64,000 bases of DNA from Mya arenaria (taxonomy: Eukaryota > Mollusca > Bivalvia > Myida > Myidae): positions 42,338,429-42,402,428 of the forward strand of contig NC_069130.1 in assembly GCF_026914265.1 (NCBI RefSeq), read 5' to 3'. The notes below the pieces were generated by a model. It was not told the origin of the DNA. It made no database searches and saw only the letters and a list, made by a program, of their open reading frames with translations. Within the stretch, counting starts at the first letter, position 1. Each line of letters starts with the position of its first letter. The translations under genes were made by a program, and so were the position numbers. Shown piece after piece: positions 48,838-62,315 of the stretch.

Positions 48838-51210
48838 TTTAACAATGGTCAGCAGCTGATAAAACTCGCCATTGGAATACCTGGAGATGACTGGATGCAT
48901 GCCACAAATTAGCCAAAGTTGACATGTCATACGCCCATACGCAATCGTACCAACATATGTCATTGTTTTGTTTGTTATTATGTGCTGTTATACTTTCTAT
49001 TCTCGTTCCTTTCATATTGCTCTCTCTGTCTTTCCGAAATACGTTGAAAATATGTTTTATTATGTTTTAAAATCGTTTTGTTTTGATTAATGGTTCAAAC
49101 TGAGTTTATCAAATAAATTTGATTTACTGGTGTTTGTTTTGTGTTTCATAACAATGATACTGACGAACGTTTAAATTTCAAAACTTTAGTTCACCCAAGT
49201 TGTTGGACATAAGATTTACCGTTAGGTGTGCGTAACTTAGCGCGTTTATAAGCACAACGTCAAAAGCCTCTATTTATTCTGTTCAATTTGGTGTAGAATG
49301 CGCACTTCCAGGGGTACGCACAGATCTTTAATCTCAAATTCTGGTACAATCCAAACGGGTTCGCATTTACTAAAACGTTAATGTGAAACGGCCTAGAACA
49401 GAGTCCTTGGGAGACCAAAGCGCCGATCCTAAAAATGTGGAATTACAAGTGTCGTGCAAGAGAGGAGACATTTAAAAAAAGATCATCTCACTGCAGAAGT
49501 GGGTGAATTTACTTTCGAAATAAGTTATAGAGAAAAAAGATTATCTTAACCTTATAAAATCAAAAACCACAACAACGTTACATGTTTCACAAAAGGTTCT
49601 GGCAATTAGAATATCAGAAATCACAACTTGGTCTTATGACTGATGCTTTTATCATATTCCAGATATTCACAGGGTCGGTGAGACCATTTTCATTAACGAG
49701 TAATGCTTCGTGTTTTAATGTTCTATAAAATAGAATAAATAAGGCATTGACTTTGACTTGAGAATCTCATATACGATCAGTTATTTCAATAAATGTAATT
49801 TCAAAAGGAATTTGTTTCATCTGTACCGGCGCCATGAATACTGCTCTAGGTTCCTTTACATTTAATAGTTTTATCACCATATGACAAACAATATTGTCAA
49901 TTAATAGTCACTCATCAGAGTGACGATGGCAAACACAAACTGATTGATGAGCCGCTAATTGGGCCAAGTTTGAGATGGGTTAGTGACGATTGAACAGTCT
50001 TTGCGTTTTCAATATTAAACACCTGGCTCCAATATCATAAAAAATACTCAGGTCAACGCTGAACTTTAGTTTCAACTCATTTTACCGAATAAAAGCATCG
50101 TATGTTACACATTATTGTATGTTTTAACTATTTTTAAAAAAGAACATTACCTCATAGAATGTGTCGATTAAAACATTGCGTCAATGTTTCAAAGATAACT
50201 TATACTATAACAAAAGCATATGTTGGGGTAATTTTCAACAGCATTGAGTTGTTCTTAATTACATTTTATGCTGTAGAAATAAGTTTTTAGGAATCTTGAC
50301 CAAAGTTTGAATCAATATTGCCAATAAGAGAACACAATTTTAAAAGTTGTGAAAACATATACGATTTTGATAGTTTTTATAATATACAGTAAAATTGGTT
50401 GAGATTGAGATATGACTTTGTATTTTTGTGATATTCGGCCTGTAATATCGCAACAACAAACACACACACACCAACAAAAACATCTTAGTAATAAAATTAT
50501 AAAAGAAAACAGTTCAATAATAATTTATAATCGTGTAATGCAGTTGTCGTACTTTTCAAACATTTTCTGTGCGGGTAGGGGGAGTGCAAAATCCTGCTGC
50601 ACTTACTACATTTGAAAACACATATAACTGGCCGTAATCTATTACTAGTATTTATAAACGCCTCAATTGTGACATTTTCTACCAACTTAATAAAACTGCT
50701 ATTACTTTGAAAGATGATATAAGCAAAAAGCAATACATATTGTCATTTTCTGGTTTCTGTCTGCATATCTTCTAATGACAATAAAGTTTATATCGATACA
50801 ATCTAATATTCTACTAATGTTATCTCATTAAAAGTCTCTTTCATCTTAAACATCGCCATGAATATTGCTCTTGGTCCAATACCTTGTAAAAGTTTCATCA
50901 CAATCTGACAAACAATATTGTCCAGCAATAATCACTCATCAGATTGTCAATGGTTAACACTAATTGTTTGATGAGCGGCTAATTGGACCGCGTTTGAGGT
51001 GTTCAGTAGGTAAATGAGCGTTGACTTGAGCGGCTCAGAGCGTCCGCCGCTCCAATCATCGTGCTTGAGTGAACAGCTGAATTATCTTAACGCCTTTGAC
51101 TCAGATCGTATATAAAACAGCCGATCTTCCAAATTTCATCATATCTCTACCAAACGTTTACGTTTACACAACTTACTTAGACTGAACTGCTTTTAATAGA
51201 AATTTCAAAA

Positions 51211-52729
51211 ATGCCTCCACAGAGTTTGGATTTTTGTTCCGTGTCACCGTTGGCCCGCCGCTTCGCAGCGCAGTAAGTTGATTTTATTGTTGTTTATTAT
51301 CATAACATCATTGTGAAATTTTTCAGTAAACAATAAAATGAACTTGTTTTTTTTGCTAGCACTCCAAATTGATAATCCGATATGACAATAAATTGCTAAC
51401 TTTCCAGAAACATGAGAAAGAAGCTTTCCGTTGACCACGATCTGAAATCAGAGGAAACAACATTGGAGGAAATTTTCTACAAGAACTTCAACAAACGTAG
51501 GATTGACGTCAATGACGTTTACCATGATCAGAAAAGACGCCGAACTTCTGAGGTCCACCCGAAGTCATCCCAAATCAATGACGTCATCACAAATGAGAGC
51601 CGACCGTCTACGAGTGACGTCATTCAGGCGGTTGAACGGCTGTCGACGAACTCCGACCTTGTGGCAGATGGGTCACGGGACAACGGGCTCCCGACCGTGG
51701 CCGGCAAACACAAGGATCTCATGGCCATTTTGCCGGAAACGGTGAGTTTTGTTTAATTTCTAAAGAAGTATAAATCAGTGTTCTAAATAACAGGGTATTT
51801 TAGGCGATAAATGCCTTTTTACGTTCACATCCAAAATGTATTAATTTCTTATAATCCCCTCTTCAATAGAAAGCTTTCATTTTCTAGGTAAGATTTTAAA
51901 ATGCTAGTTATTATTATTTTGAAAAGAAAATGCCATCTCAACATCCTCATCAGAAAATGATGCTATATTTTTCAGATGTCAGCTGTACTGAATGGCGACT
52001 ACGACCACCATATTGATCACTTGACCGTCATTGACTGTAGATACCCGTACGAGTTTGAAGGAGGCCATATCCGGGGCGCCATTAATCTCTACACAAAGGA
52101 CTCAATCCGGAACTTCCTGAACGAGACAATGACCTCATCAGAAAAGAATCACGTGATCGTTTTTCACTGCGAGTTCTCATCAGAACGAGGCCCAAAGATG
52201 TACCGCCATCTTAGATCGCTGGATCGTGAATCGAACAAGGATTCTTACCCACAACTGAACTTCCCAGAGGTTTACCTCTTGGAAGGCGGATACAAGGAGT
52301 TTTATCACCAGTTCCAGGTATGTGCTATATTTAATATTTTATTGGTATAAATTTGTTTAGCATGTGGACGTTGGTTTCTTATTTCCAAGGCGAACGATAA
52401 TGCACGCTGTACCCGGTCACATTTTCTTGACTTAAAAGATAAAACAGTTAAGAAAAATAATAATTTAATTTTATATTAAGATATTCATGTTTGACATACA
52501 TATAATTATTAAACTATTCACACCAATAATATTTAAATATGTATTGTGGTTTTTCTCCTTTCAGGACCAGTGCTTTCCCCAAATCTATGTTCCCATGTTG
52601 CACCAGGAGCACGTGGACGACTTACGTCACTTCCGTGTCAAGTCCAAGTCGTGGGCGGCAGGCGACAAACCACGTCACAGATCACGTTTAAGTAAATCTG
52701 CTGGAAGTTCTCTCAGACTTACCTTCTGA
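51211..52729 (+). CDS. cdc25: CDC25-type phosphatase, copy 5 (long unit), intact mosaic
   Basis: Exons are 51211-51272, 51408-51741, 51976-52317 and 52565-52729, giving 300 residues with one change, Ser to Pro, in exon 2 (NESRPSTSD). Exon 2 and intron 2 markers (Pro codon, 'gtgagttttg', 'ttctaggtaag') match copy 8, whereas the 3' flank ('ctggagttgactgg', 'gtcattcgcccat', 'tatcctcgttc') matches copy 1. TATA box at 51109. The upstream region matches that of copy 9. Confidence 0.93.
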
Positions 52730-55160
52730 TTTAACAATGGTCAGCAGCTGATAAAACTCGCCATTGGAATACCTGGAGTTGACTGGATGCATGCCACAAA
52801 TTAGCCAAAGTTGACATGTCATTCGCCCATACGCAATCGTACCAACATATGTCATTGTTTTGTTTGTTATTATGTGCTGTTATACTTTCTATCCTCGTTC
52901 CTTTCATATTGCTCTCTCTGTCTTTCCGAAATACGTTGAAAATATGTTTTATTATGTTTTAAAATCGTTTTGTTTTGATTAATGGTTCAAACTGAGTTTA
53001 TCAAATAAATTTGATTTACTGGTATTTGTTTTGTGTTTCATAACAATGATACTGACGAACGTTCAAATTTCAAAACTTTAGTTCACCCAAGTTGTTGGAC
53101 ATAAGATTTACCGTTAGGTGTGCGTAACTTAGCGCGTTTATAAGCACAACGTCAAAAGCCTCTATTTATTATGTTCAATTTGGTGTAGAATGCGCACTTC
53201 CAGGGGTACGCACAGATCTTTAATCTCAAATTCTGGTACAATCCAAACGGGTTCGCATTTACTAAAACGTTAATGTGAAACGGCCTAGAACAGAGTCCTT
53301 GGGAGACCAAAGCGCCGATCCTAAAAATGTGGAATTACAAGTGTCGTGCAAGAGAGGAGACATTTAAAAAAAAGATCATCTCACTGCAAAAGTGGGTGAA
53401 TTTACTTTCGAAATAAGTTATAGAGAAAAAAGATTATCTTAACCTTATAAAATCAAAAACCACAACAACGTTACATGTTTCACAAAAGGTTCTGGCAATT
53501 AGAATATCAGAAATCACAACTTGGTCTTATGACTGATGCTTTTATCATATTCCAGACATTCACAGGGTCAGTGAGACCATTTTCATTAACGAGTTATACT
53601 TCGTGTTTTAATGTTTTATCAAAATAGAATAGATAAAGCATTGACTTTGATTTGAGAATCTCAGATAAGATCAGTTATTTCAATAAATGTAATTTCAAAA
53701 GGAATTTATTTCATCTGTACCGGCGCCATGAATACTGCTCTAGGTTCCTTTACATTTAATAGTTTTATCACCATATGACAAACAATATTGTCAATTAATA
53801 GTCACTCATCAGAGTGACGATGGCAAACACAAACTGATTGATGAGCCGCTAATTGGGCCAAGTTTGAGATGGGTTAGTGACGATTGAACAGTCTTTGCGT
53901 TTTCAATATTAAACACCTGGCTCCAATATCATAAAAAATACTCAGGTCAACGCTGAACTTTAGTTTCAACTCATTTTACCGAATAAAAGCATCGTATGTT
54001 ACACATTATTGTTTTAACTATTTTTAAAAAAGAACATTACCTCATAGAATGTGTCGATTAAAACATTGTGTCAATGTTTCAAAGATAACTTATACTATAA
54101 CAAAAGCATATGTTGGGGTAATTTTCAACAGCATTGAGTTGTTCTTAGTTACATTGTATGTTGTAGAAAAAAGTTCTTAGGAATCTTGACCAAAGTTTGA
54201 ATCAATATTGTCAATAAGAGAACACAATTTTAAAAGTTGTGAAAACATATACGATTTTGATAGTTTTTATAATATACAGTAAAATTGGTTGAGATTGAGA
54301 TATGACTTTGTATTTTTGTGATATTCGGACTGTAATATCGCAACAACAAAAACACACACAACAACAAAAACATCTTAGTAATAAAATTATAAAAGAAAAC
54401 AGTTCAATAATAATTTATAATCGTGTAATGCAGTTGTCGTACTGTTCAAACATTTTGTGTGCATTTTCTGTGCGGGTAGGGGGAGTGCAAAATCCTGCTG
54501 CACTTAATTCAAAATTATACGATGTGATACTCAACTTTTCGTTCTAATATTAGGCTTACTTACTACATTTGAAAACACATATAACTGGCCGTAATCTATT
54601 ATTTATAAACGACTCAATTGTGACATTTTCTACAAACTTAATAAAACTGCTATTACTTTGAAAGATGATATTAGCAAAAAGCAATACATATTGTCATTTT
54701 CTGGTTTCTGTCTGCATATCTTCTAATGACAATAAAGTTTATATCGATACAATCTAATATTCTACTTATGTTATCTCATTAAAAGTCTCTTTCATCTGAA
54801 ACATCGCCATGAATATTGCTCTTGGTCCAATACCTTGTAAAAGTTTCATCACAATCTGACAAACAATATTGTCCAGCAATAATCACTCATCAGATTGTCA
54901 ATGGTTAACACTAATTGTTTGATGAGCGGCTAATTGGACCGCGTTTGAGGTGTTCAGTAGGTAAATGAGCGTTGACTTGAGCGGCTCAGAGCGTCCGCCG
55001 CTCCAATCATCGTGCTTGAGTGAACAGCTGAATTATCTTAACGCCTTTGACTCAGATCGTATATAAAACAGCCGATCTTCCAAATTTCATCATATCTCTA
55101 CCAAACGTTTACGATTACACAACTTACTTAGACTGAACTGCTTTAATAGAAATTTCAAAA

Positions 55161-56671
55161 ATGCCTCCACAGAGTTTGGATTTTTGTTCCGTGTCACCGT
55201 TGGCCCGCCGCTTCGCAGCGCAGTAAGTTGATTTTATTGTTGTTTATTATCATTGTGAAATTTTTCAGTAAACAATAAAATGAACTTGTTTTTTTTGCTA
55301 GCACTCCAAATTGATTATCCGATATGACAATAAATTGCTAACTTTCCAGAAACATGAGAAAGAAGCTTTCCGTTGACCACGATCTGAAATCAGAGGAAAC
55401 AACATTGGAGGAAATTTTCTACAAGAACTTCAACAAACGTAGGATTGACGTCAATGACGTTTACCATGATCAGAAAAGACGCCGAACTTCTGAGGTCCAC
55501 CCGAAGTCATCCCAAATCAATGACGTCATCACAAATGAGAGCCGATCGTCTACGAGTGACGTCATTCAGGCGGTTGAACGGCTGTCGACGAACTCCGACC
55601 TTGTGGCAGATGGGTCACGGGACAACGGGCTCCCGACCGTGGCCGGCAAACACAAGGATCTCATGGCCATTTTGCCGGAAACGGTGAGTTTCGTTTAATT
55701 TCTAAAGAAGCTTAAATCAGTGTTCTGAATAACAGGGTATTTTAGGCGATAAATGCCTTTTTACGTTCACATCCAAAATGTATTAATTTCTTATAATCCC
55801 CTCTTCAATAGAAAGCTTTCATTTTCTAGATAAGATTTTAAAATGCTAGTTATTATTATTTTGAAAAGAAAATGCCATCTCAACATCCTCATCAGAAAAT
55901 GATGCTATATTTTTCAGATGTCAGCTGTACTGAATGGCGACTACGACCACCATATTGATCACTTGACCGTCATTGACTGTAGATACCCGTACGAGTTTGA
56001 AGGAGGCCATATCCGGGGCGCCATTAATCTCTACACAAAGGACTCCATCCGGAACTTCCTGAACGAGACAATGACCTCATCAGAAAAGAATCACGTGATC
56101 GTTTTTCACTGCGAGTTCTCATCAGAACGAGGCCCAAAGATGTACCGCCATCTTAGATCGCTGGATCGTGAATCGAACAAGGATTCTTACCCACAACTGA
56201 ACTTCCCAGAGGTTTACCTCTTGGAAGGCGGATACAAGGAGTTTTATCACCAGTTCCAGGTATGTGCTATATTTAATATTTTATTGGTATAAATTTGTTT
56301 AGCATGTGGACGTTGGTTTCTTATTTCCAAGGCGAACGATAATGCACGCTGTACCCGGTCACATTTTCTTGACTTAAAAGATAAAACAGTTAAGAAAAAT
56401 AATAATTTAATTTTATATTAAGATATTCATGTTTGACATACATATAATTATTAAACTATTCACACCAATAATATTTAAATATGTATTGTGGTTTTTCTCC
56501 TTTCAGGACCAGTGCTTTCCCCAAATCTATGTTCCCATGTTGCACCAGGAGCACGTGGACGACTTACGTCACTTCCGTGTCAAGTCCAAGTCGTGGGCGG
56601 CAGGCGACAAACCACGTCACAGATCACGTTTAAGTAAATCTGCTGGAAGTTCTCTCAGACTTACCTTCTGA
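55161..56671 (+). CDS. cdc25: CDC25-type phosphatase, copy 6 (long unit), intact
   Basis: Exons are 55161-55222, 55350-55683, 55918-56259 and 56507-56671, each exactly 12,940 bp after the copy 2 counterpart, with the same 300-residue product. TATA box at 55060. No difference from copy 2 was found in the stretches compared by eye, making this the most recently exchanged pair in the array. Confidence 0.93.
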
Positions 56672-57986
56672 TTTAACAATGGTCAGCAGCTGATAAAACT
56701 CGCCATTGGAATACCTGGAGATGACTGGATGCATGCCACAAATTAGCCAAAGTTGACATGTCATACGCCCATACGCAATCGTACCAACATATGTCATTGT
56801 TTTGTTTGTTATTATGTGCTGTTATACTTTCTATTCTCGTTCCTTTCATATTGCTCTCTCTGTCTTTCCGAAATACGTTGAAAATATGTTTTATTATGTT
56901 TTAAAATCGTTTTGTTTTGATTAATGGTTCAAACTGAGTTTATCAAATAAATTTGATTTACTGGTATTTGTTTTGTGTTTCATAACAATGATACTGACGA
57001 ACGTTCAAATTTCAAAACTTTAGTTCACCCAAGTTGTTGGACATAAGATTTACCGTTAGGTGTGCGTAACTTAGCGCGTTTATAAGCACAACGTCAAAAG
57101 CCTCTATTTATTCTGTTCAATTTGGTGTAGAATGCGCACTTCCAGGGGTACGCACAGATCTTTAATCTCAAATTCTGGTACAATCCAAACGGGTTCGCAT
57201 TTACTAAAACGTTAATGTGAAACGGCCTAGAACAGAGTCCTTGGGAGACCAAAGCGCCGATCCTAAAAATGTGGAATTACAAGTGTCGTGCAAGAGAGGA
57301 GACATTTAAAAAAAGATCATCTCACTGCAGAAGTGGGTGAATTTACTTTCGAAATAAGTTATGGAGAAAAAAGATTATCTTAACCTTATAAAATCAAAAA
57401 CCACAACAACGTTACATGTTTCACAAAAGGTTCTGGCAATTAGAATATCAGAAATCACAATTTGGTCTTATGACTGATGCTTTTATCATATTCCAGACAT
57501 TCACAGGGTCGGTGAGACCATTTTCATTAACGAGTAATGCTTCGTGTTTTAATGTTCTATAAAATAGAATAAATAAGGCATTGACTTTGACTTGAGAATC
57601 TCATATACGATCAGTTATTTCAATAAATGTAATTTCAAAAGGAATTTATTTCATCTGTACCGGCGCCATGAATACTGCTCTAGGTTCCTTTACATTTAAT
57701 AGTTTTATCACCATATGACAAACAATATTGTCAATTAATAGTCACTCATCAGAGTGACGATGGCAAACACAAACTGATTGATGAGCCGCTAATTGGGCCA
57801 AGTTTGAGATGGGTTAGTGACGATTGAACAGTCTTTGCGTTTTCAATATTAAACACCTGGCTCCAATATCATAAAAAATACTCAGGTCAACGCTGAACTT
57901 TAGTTTCAACTCATTTTACCGAATAAAAGCATCGTATGTTACACATTATTGTATGTTTTAACTATTTTTAAAAAAGAACATTACCT

Positions 57987-59224
57987 CAAACGTAGGATTG
58001 ACGTCAATGACGTTTACCATGATCAGAAAAGACGCCGAACTTCTGAGGTCCACCCGAAGTCATCCCAAATCAATGACGTCATCACAAATGAGAGCCGATC
58101 GTCTACGAGTGACGTCATTCAGGCGGTTGAACGGCTGTCGACGAACTCCGACCTTGTGGCAGATGGGTCACGGGACAACAGGCTCCCGACCGTGGCCGGC
58201 AAACACAAGGATCTCATGGCCATTTTGCCGGAAACGGTGAGTTTCGTTTAATTTCTAAAGAAGCTTAAATCAGTGTTCTGAATAACAGGGTATTTTAGGC
58301 GATAAATGCCTTTTTACGTTCACATCCAAAATGTATTAATTTCTTATAATCCCCTCTTCAATAGAAAGCTTTCATTTTCTAGATAAGATTTTAAAATGCT
58401 AGTTATTATTATTTTGAAAAGAAAATGCCATCTCAACATCCTCATCAGAAAATGATGCTATATTTTTCAGATGTCAGCTGTACTGAATGGCGACTACGAC
58501 CACCATATTGATCACTTGACCGTCATTGACTGTAGATACCCGTACGAGTTTGAAGGAGGCCATATCCGGGGCGCCATTAATCTCTACACAAAGGACTCCA
58601 TCCGGAACTTCCTGAACGAGACAATGACCTCATCAGAAAAGAATCACGTGATCGTTTTTCACTGCGAGTTCTCATCAGAACGAGGCCCAAAGATGTACCG
58701 CCATCTTAGATCGCTGGATCGTGAATCGAACAAGGATTCTTACCCACAACTGAACTTCCCAGAGGTTTACCTCTTGGAAGGCGGATACAAGGAGTTTTAT
58801 CACCAGTTCCAGGTATGTGCTATATTTAATATTTTATTGGTATAAATTTGTTTAGCATGTGGACGTTGGTTTCTTATTTCCAAGGCGAACGATAATGCAC
58901 GCTGTACCCGGTCACATTTTCTTGACTTAAAAGATAAAACAGTTAAGAAAAATAATAATTTAATTTTATATTAAGATATTCATGTTTGACATACATATAA
59001 TTATTAAACTATTCACACCAATAATATTTAAATATGTATTGTGGTTTTTCTCCTTTCAGGACCAGTGCTTTCCCCAAATCTATGTTCCCATGTTGCACCA
59101 GGAGCACGTGGACGACTTACGTCACTTCCGTGTCAAGTCCAAGTCGTGGGCGGCAGGCGACAAACCACGTCACAGATCACGTTTAAGTAAATCTGCTGGA
59201 AGTTCTCTCAGACTTACCTTCTGA
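57987..59224 (+). pseudogene. cdc25: CDC25 copy 7 (short unit), 5'-truncated
   Basis: Same deletion junction as copies 3, 4 and 8. Parts: exon 2' to 58236, exon 3 58471-58812, exon 4 59060-59224; frames are open. One change from the consensus, Gly to Arg in exon 2' (DNRLPT). The catalytic loop HCEFSSERG is intact. As with copy 3, only a catalytic-only product is possible, and only if something upstream drives transcription. Confidence 0.85.
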
Positions 59225-60539
59225 TTTAACAATGGTCAGCAGCTGATAAAACTCGCCATTGGAATACCTGGAGATGACTGGATGCATGCCACAAATTAGC
59301 CAAAGTTGACATGTCATACGCCCATACGCAATCGTACCAACATATGTCATTGTTTTGTTTGTTATTATGTGCTGTTATACTTTCTATTCTCGTTCCTTTC
59401 ATATTGCTCTCTCTGTCTTTCCGAAATACGTTGAAAATATGTTTTATTATGTTTTAAAATCGTTTTGTTTTGATTAATGGTTCAAACTGAGTTTATCAAA
59501 TAAATTTGATTTACTGGTATTTGTTTTGTGTTTCATAACAATGATACTGACGAACGTTCAAATTTCAAAACTTTAGTTCACCCAAGTTGTTGGACATAAG
59601 ATTTACCGTTAGGTGTGCGTAACTTAGCGCGTTTATAAGCACAACGTCAAAAGCCTCTATTTATTCTGTTCAATTTGGTGTAGAATGCGCACTTCCAGGG
59701 GTACGCACAGATCTTTAATCTCAAATTCTGGTACAATCCAAACGGGTTCGCATTTACTAAAACGTTAATGTGAAACGGCCTAGAACAGAGTCCTTGGGAG
59801 ACCAAAGCGCCGATCCTAAAAATGTGGAATTACAAGTGTCGTGCAAGAGAGGAGACATTTAAAAAAAGATCATCTCACTGCAGAAGTGGGTGAATTTACT
59901 TTCGAAATAAGTTATGGAGAAAAAAGATTATCTTAACCTTATAAAATCAAAAACCACAACAACGTTACATGTTTCACAAAAGGTTCTGGCAATTAGAATA
60001 TCAGAAATCACAATTTGGTCTTATGACTGATGCTTTTATCATATTCCAGACATTCACAGGGTCGGTGAGACCATTTTCATTAACGAGTAATGCTTCGTGT
60101 TTTAATGTTCTATAAAATAGAATAAATAAGGCATTGACTTTGACTTGAGAATCTCATATACGATCAGTTATTTCAATAAATGTAATTTCAAAAGGAATTT
60201 ATTTCATCTGTACCGGCGCCATGAATACTGCTCTAGGTTCCTTTACATTTAATAGTTTTATCACCATATGACAAACAATATTGTCAATTAATAGTCACTC
60301 ATCAGAGTGACGATGGCAAACACAAACTGATTGATGAGCCGCTAATTGGGCCAAGTTTGAGATGGGTTAGTGACGATTGAACAGTCTTTGCGTTTTCAAT
60401 ATTAAACACCTGGCTCCAATATCATAAAAAATACTCAGGTCAACGCTGAACTTTAGTTTCAACTCATTTTACCGAATAAAAGCATCGTATGTTACACATT
60501 ATTGTATGTTTTAACTATTTTTAAAAAAGAACATTACCT

Positions 60540-61778
60540 CAAACGTAGGATTGACGTCAATGACGTTTACCATGATCAGAAAAGACGCCGAACTTCTGAG
60601 GTCCACCCGAAGTCATCCCAAATCAATGACGTCATCACAAATGAGAGCCGACCGTCTACGAGTGACGTCATTCAGGCGGTTGAACGGCTGTCGACGAACT
60701 CCGACCTTGTGGCAGATGGGTCACGGGACAACGGGCTCCCGACCGTGGCCGGCAAACACAAGGATCTCATGGCCATTTTGCCGGAAACGGTGAGTTTTGT
60801 TTAATTTCTAAAGAAGCTTAAATCAGTGTTCTGAATAACAGGGTATTTTAGGCGATAAATGCCTTTTTACGTTCACATCCAAAATGTATTAATTTCTTAT
60901 AATCCCCTCTTCAATAGAAAGCTTTCATTTTCTAGGTAAGATTTTAAAATGCTAGTTATTATTATTTTGAAAAGAAAATGCCATCTCAACATCCTCATCA
61001 GAAAATGATGCTATATTTTTCAGATGTCAGCTGTACTGAATGGCGACTACGACCACCATATTGATCACTTGACCGTCATTGACTGTAGATACCCGTACGA
61101 GTTTGAAGGAGGCCATATCCGGGGCGCCATTAATCTCTACACAAAGGACTCAATCCGGAACTTCCTGAACGAGACAATGACCTCATCAGAAAAGAATCAC
61201 GTGATCGTTTTTCACTGCGAGTTCTCATCAGAACGAGGCCCAAAGATGTACCGCCATCTTAGATCGCTGGATCGTGAATCGAACAAGGATTCTTACCCAC
61301 AACTGAACTTCCCAGAGGTTTACCTCTTGGAAGGCGGATACAAGGAGTTTTATCACCAGTTCCAGGTATGTGCTATATTTAATATTTTATTGGTATAAAT
61401 TTGTTTAGCATGTGGACGTTGGTTTCTTATTTCCAAGGCGAACGATAATGCACGCTGTACCCGGTCACATTTTCTTGACTTAAAAGATAAAACAGTTAAG
61501 AAAAATTATAATTTAATTTTATATTAAGATATTCATGTTTGACATACATATAATTATTAAACTATTCACACCAATAATATTTAAATATGTATTGTGGTTT
61601 TTTCTCCTTTCAGGACCAGTGCTTTCCCCAAATCTATGTTCCCATGTTGCACCAGGAGCACGTGGACGACTTACGTCACTTCCGTGTCAAGTCCAAGTCG
61701 TGGGCGGCAGGCGACAAACCACGTCACAGATCACGTTTAAGTAAATCTGCTGGAAGTTCTCTCAGACTTACCTTCTGA
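60540..61778 (+). pseudogene. cdc25: CDC25 copy 8 (short unit), 5'-truncated
   Basis: Parts: exon 2' to 60789, exon 3 61024-61365, exon 4 61614-61778. It has the Ser-to-Pro variant seen in copy 5, and one extra T in the polypyrimidine tract before exon 4, which makes the unit 2554 bp. Open through the active site, unlike its positional equivalent copy 4. Confidence 0.85.
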
Positions 61779-62315
61779 TTTAACAATGGTCAGCAGCTGA
61801 TAAAACTCGCCATTGGAATACCTGGAGATGACTGGATGCATGCCACAAATTAGCCAAAGTTGACATGTCATACGCCCATACGCAATCGTACCAACAAATG
61901 TCATTGTTTTGTTTGTTATTATGTGCTGTTATACTTTCTATTCTCGTTCCTTTCATATTGCTCTCTCTGTCTTTCCGAAATACGTTGAAAATATGTTTTA
62001 TTATGTTTTAAAATCGTTTTGTTTTGATTAATGGTTCAAACTGAGTTTATCAAATAAATTTGATTTACTGGTATTTGTTTTGTGTTTCATAACAATGATA
62101 CTGACGAACGTTTAAATTTCAAAACTTTAGTTCACCCAAGTTGTTGGACATAAGATTTACCGTTAGGTGTGCGTAACTTAGCGCGTTTATAAGCACAACG
62201 TCAAAAGCCTCTATTTATTCTGTTCAATTTGGTGTAGAATGCGCACTTCCAGGGGTACGCACAGATCTTTAATCTCAAATTCTGGTACAATCCAAACGGG
62301 TTCGCATTTACTAAA

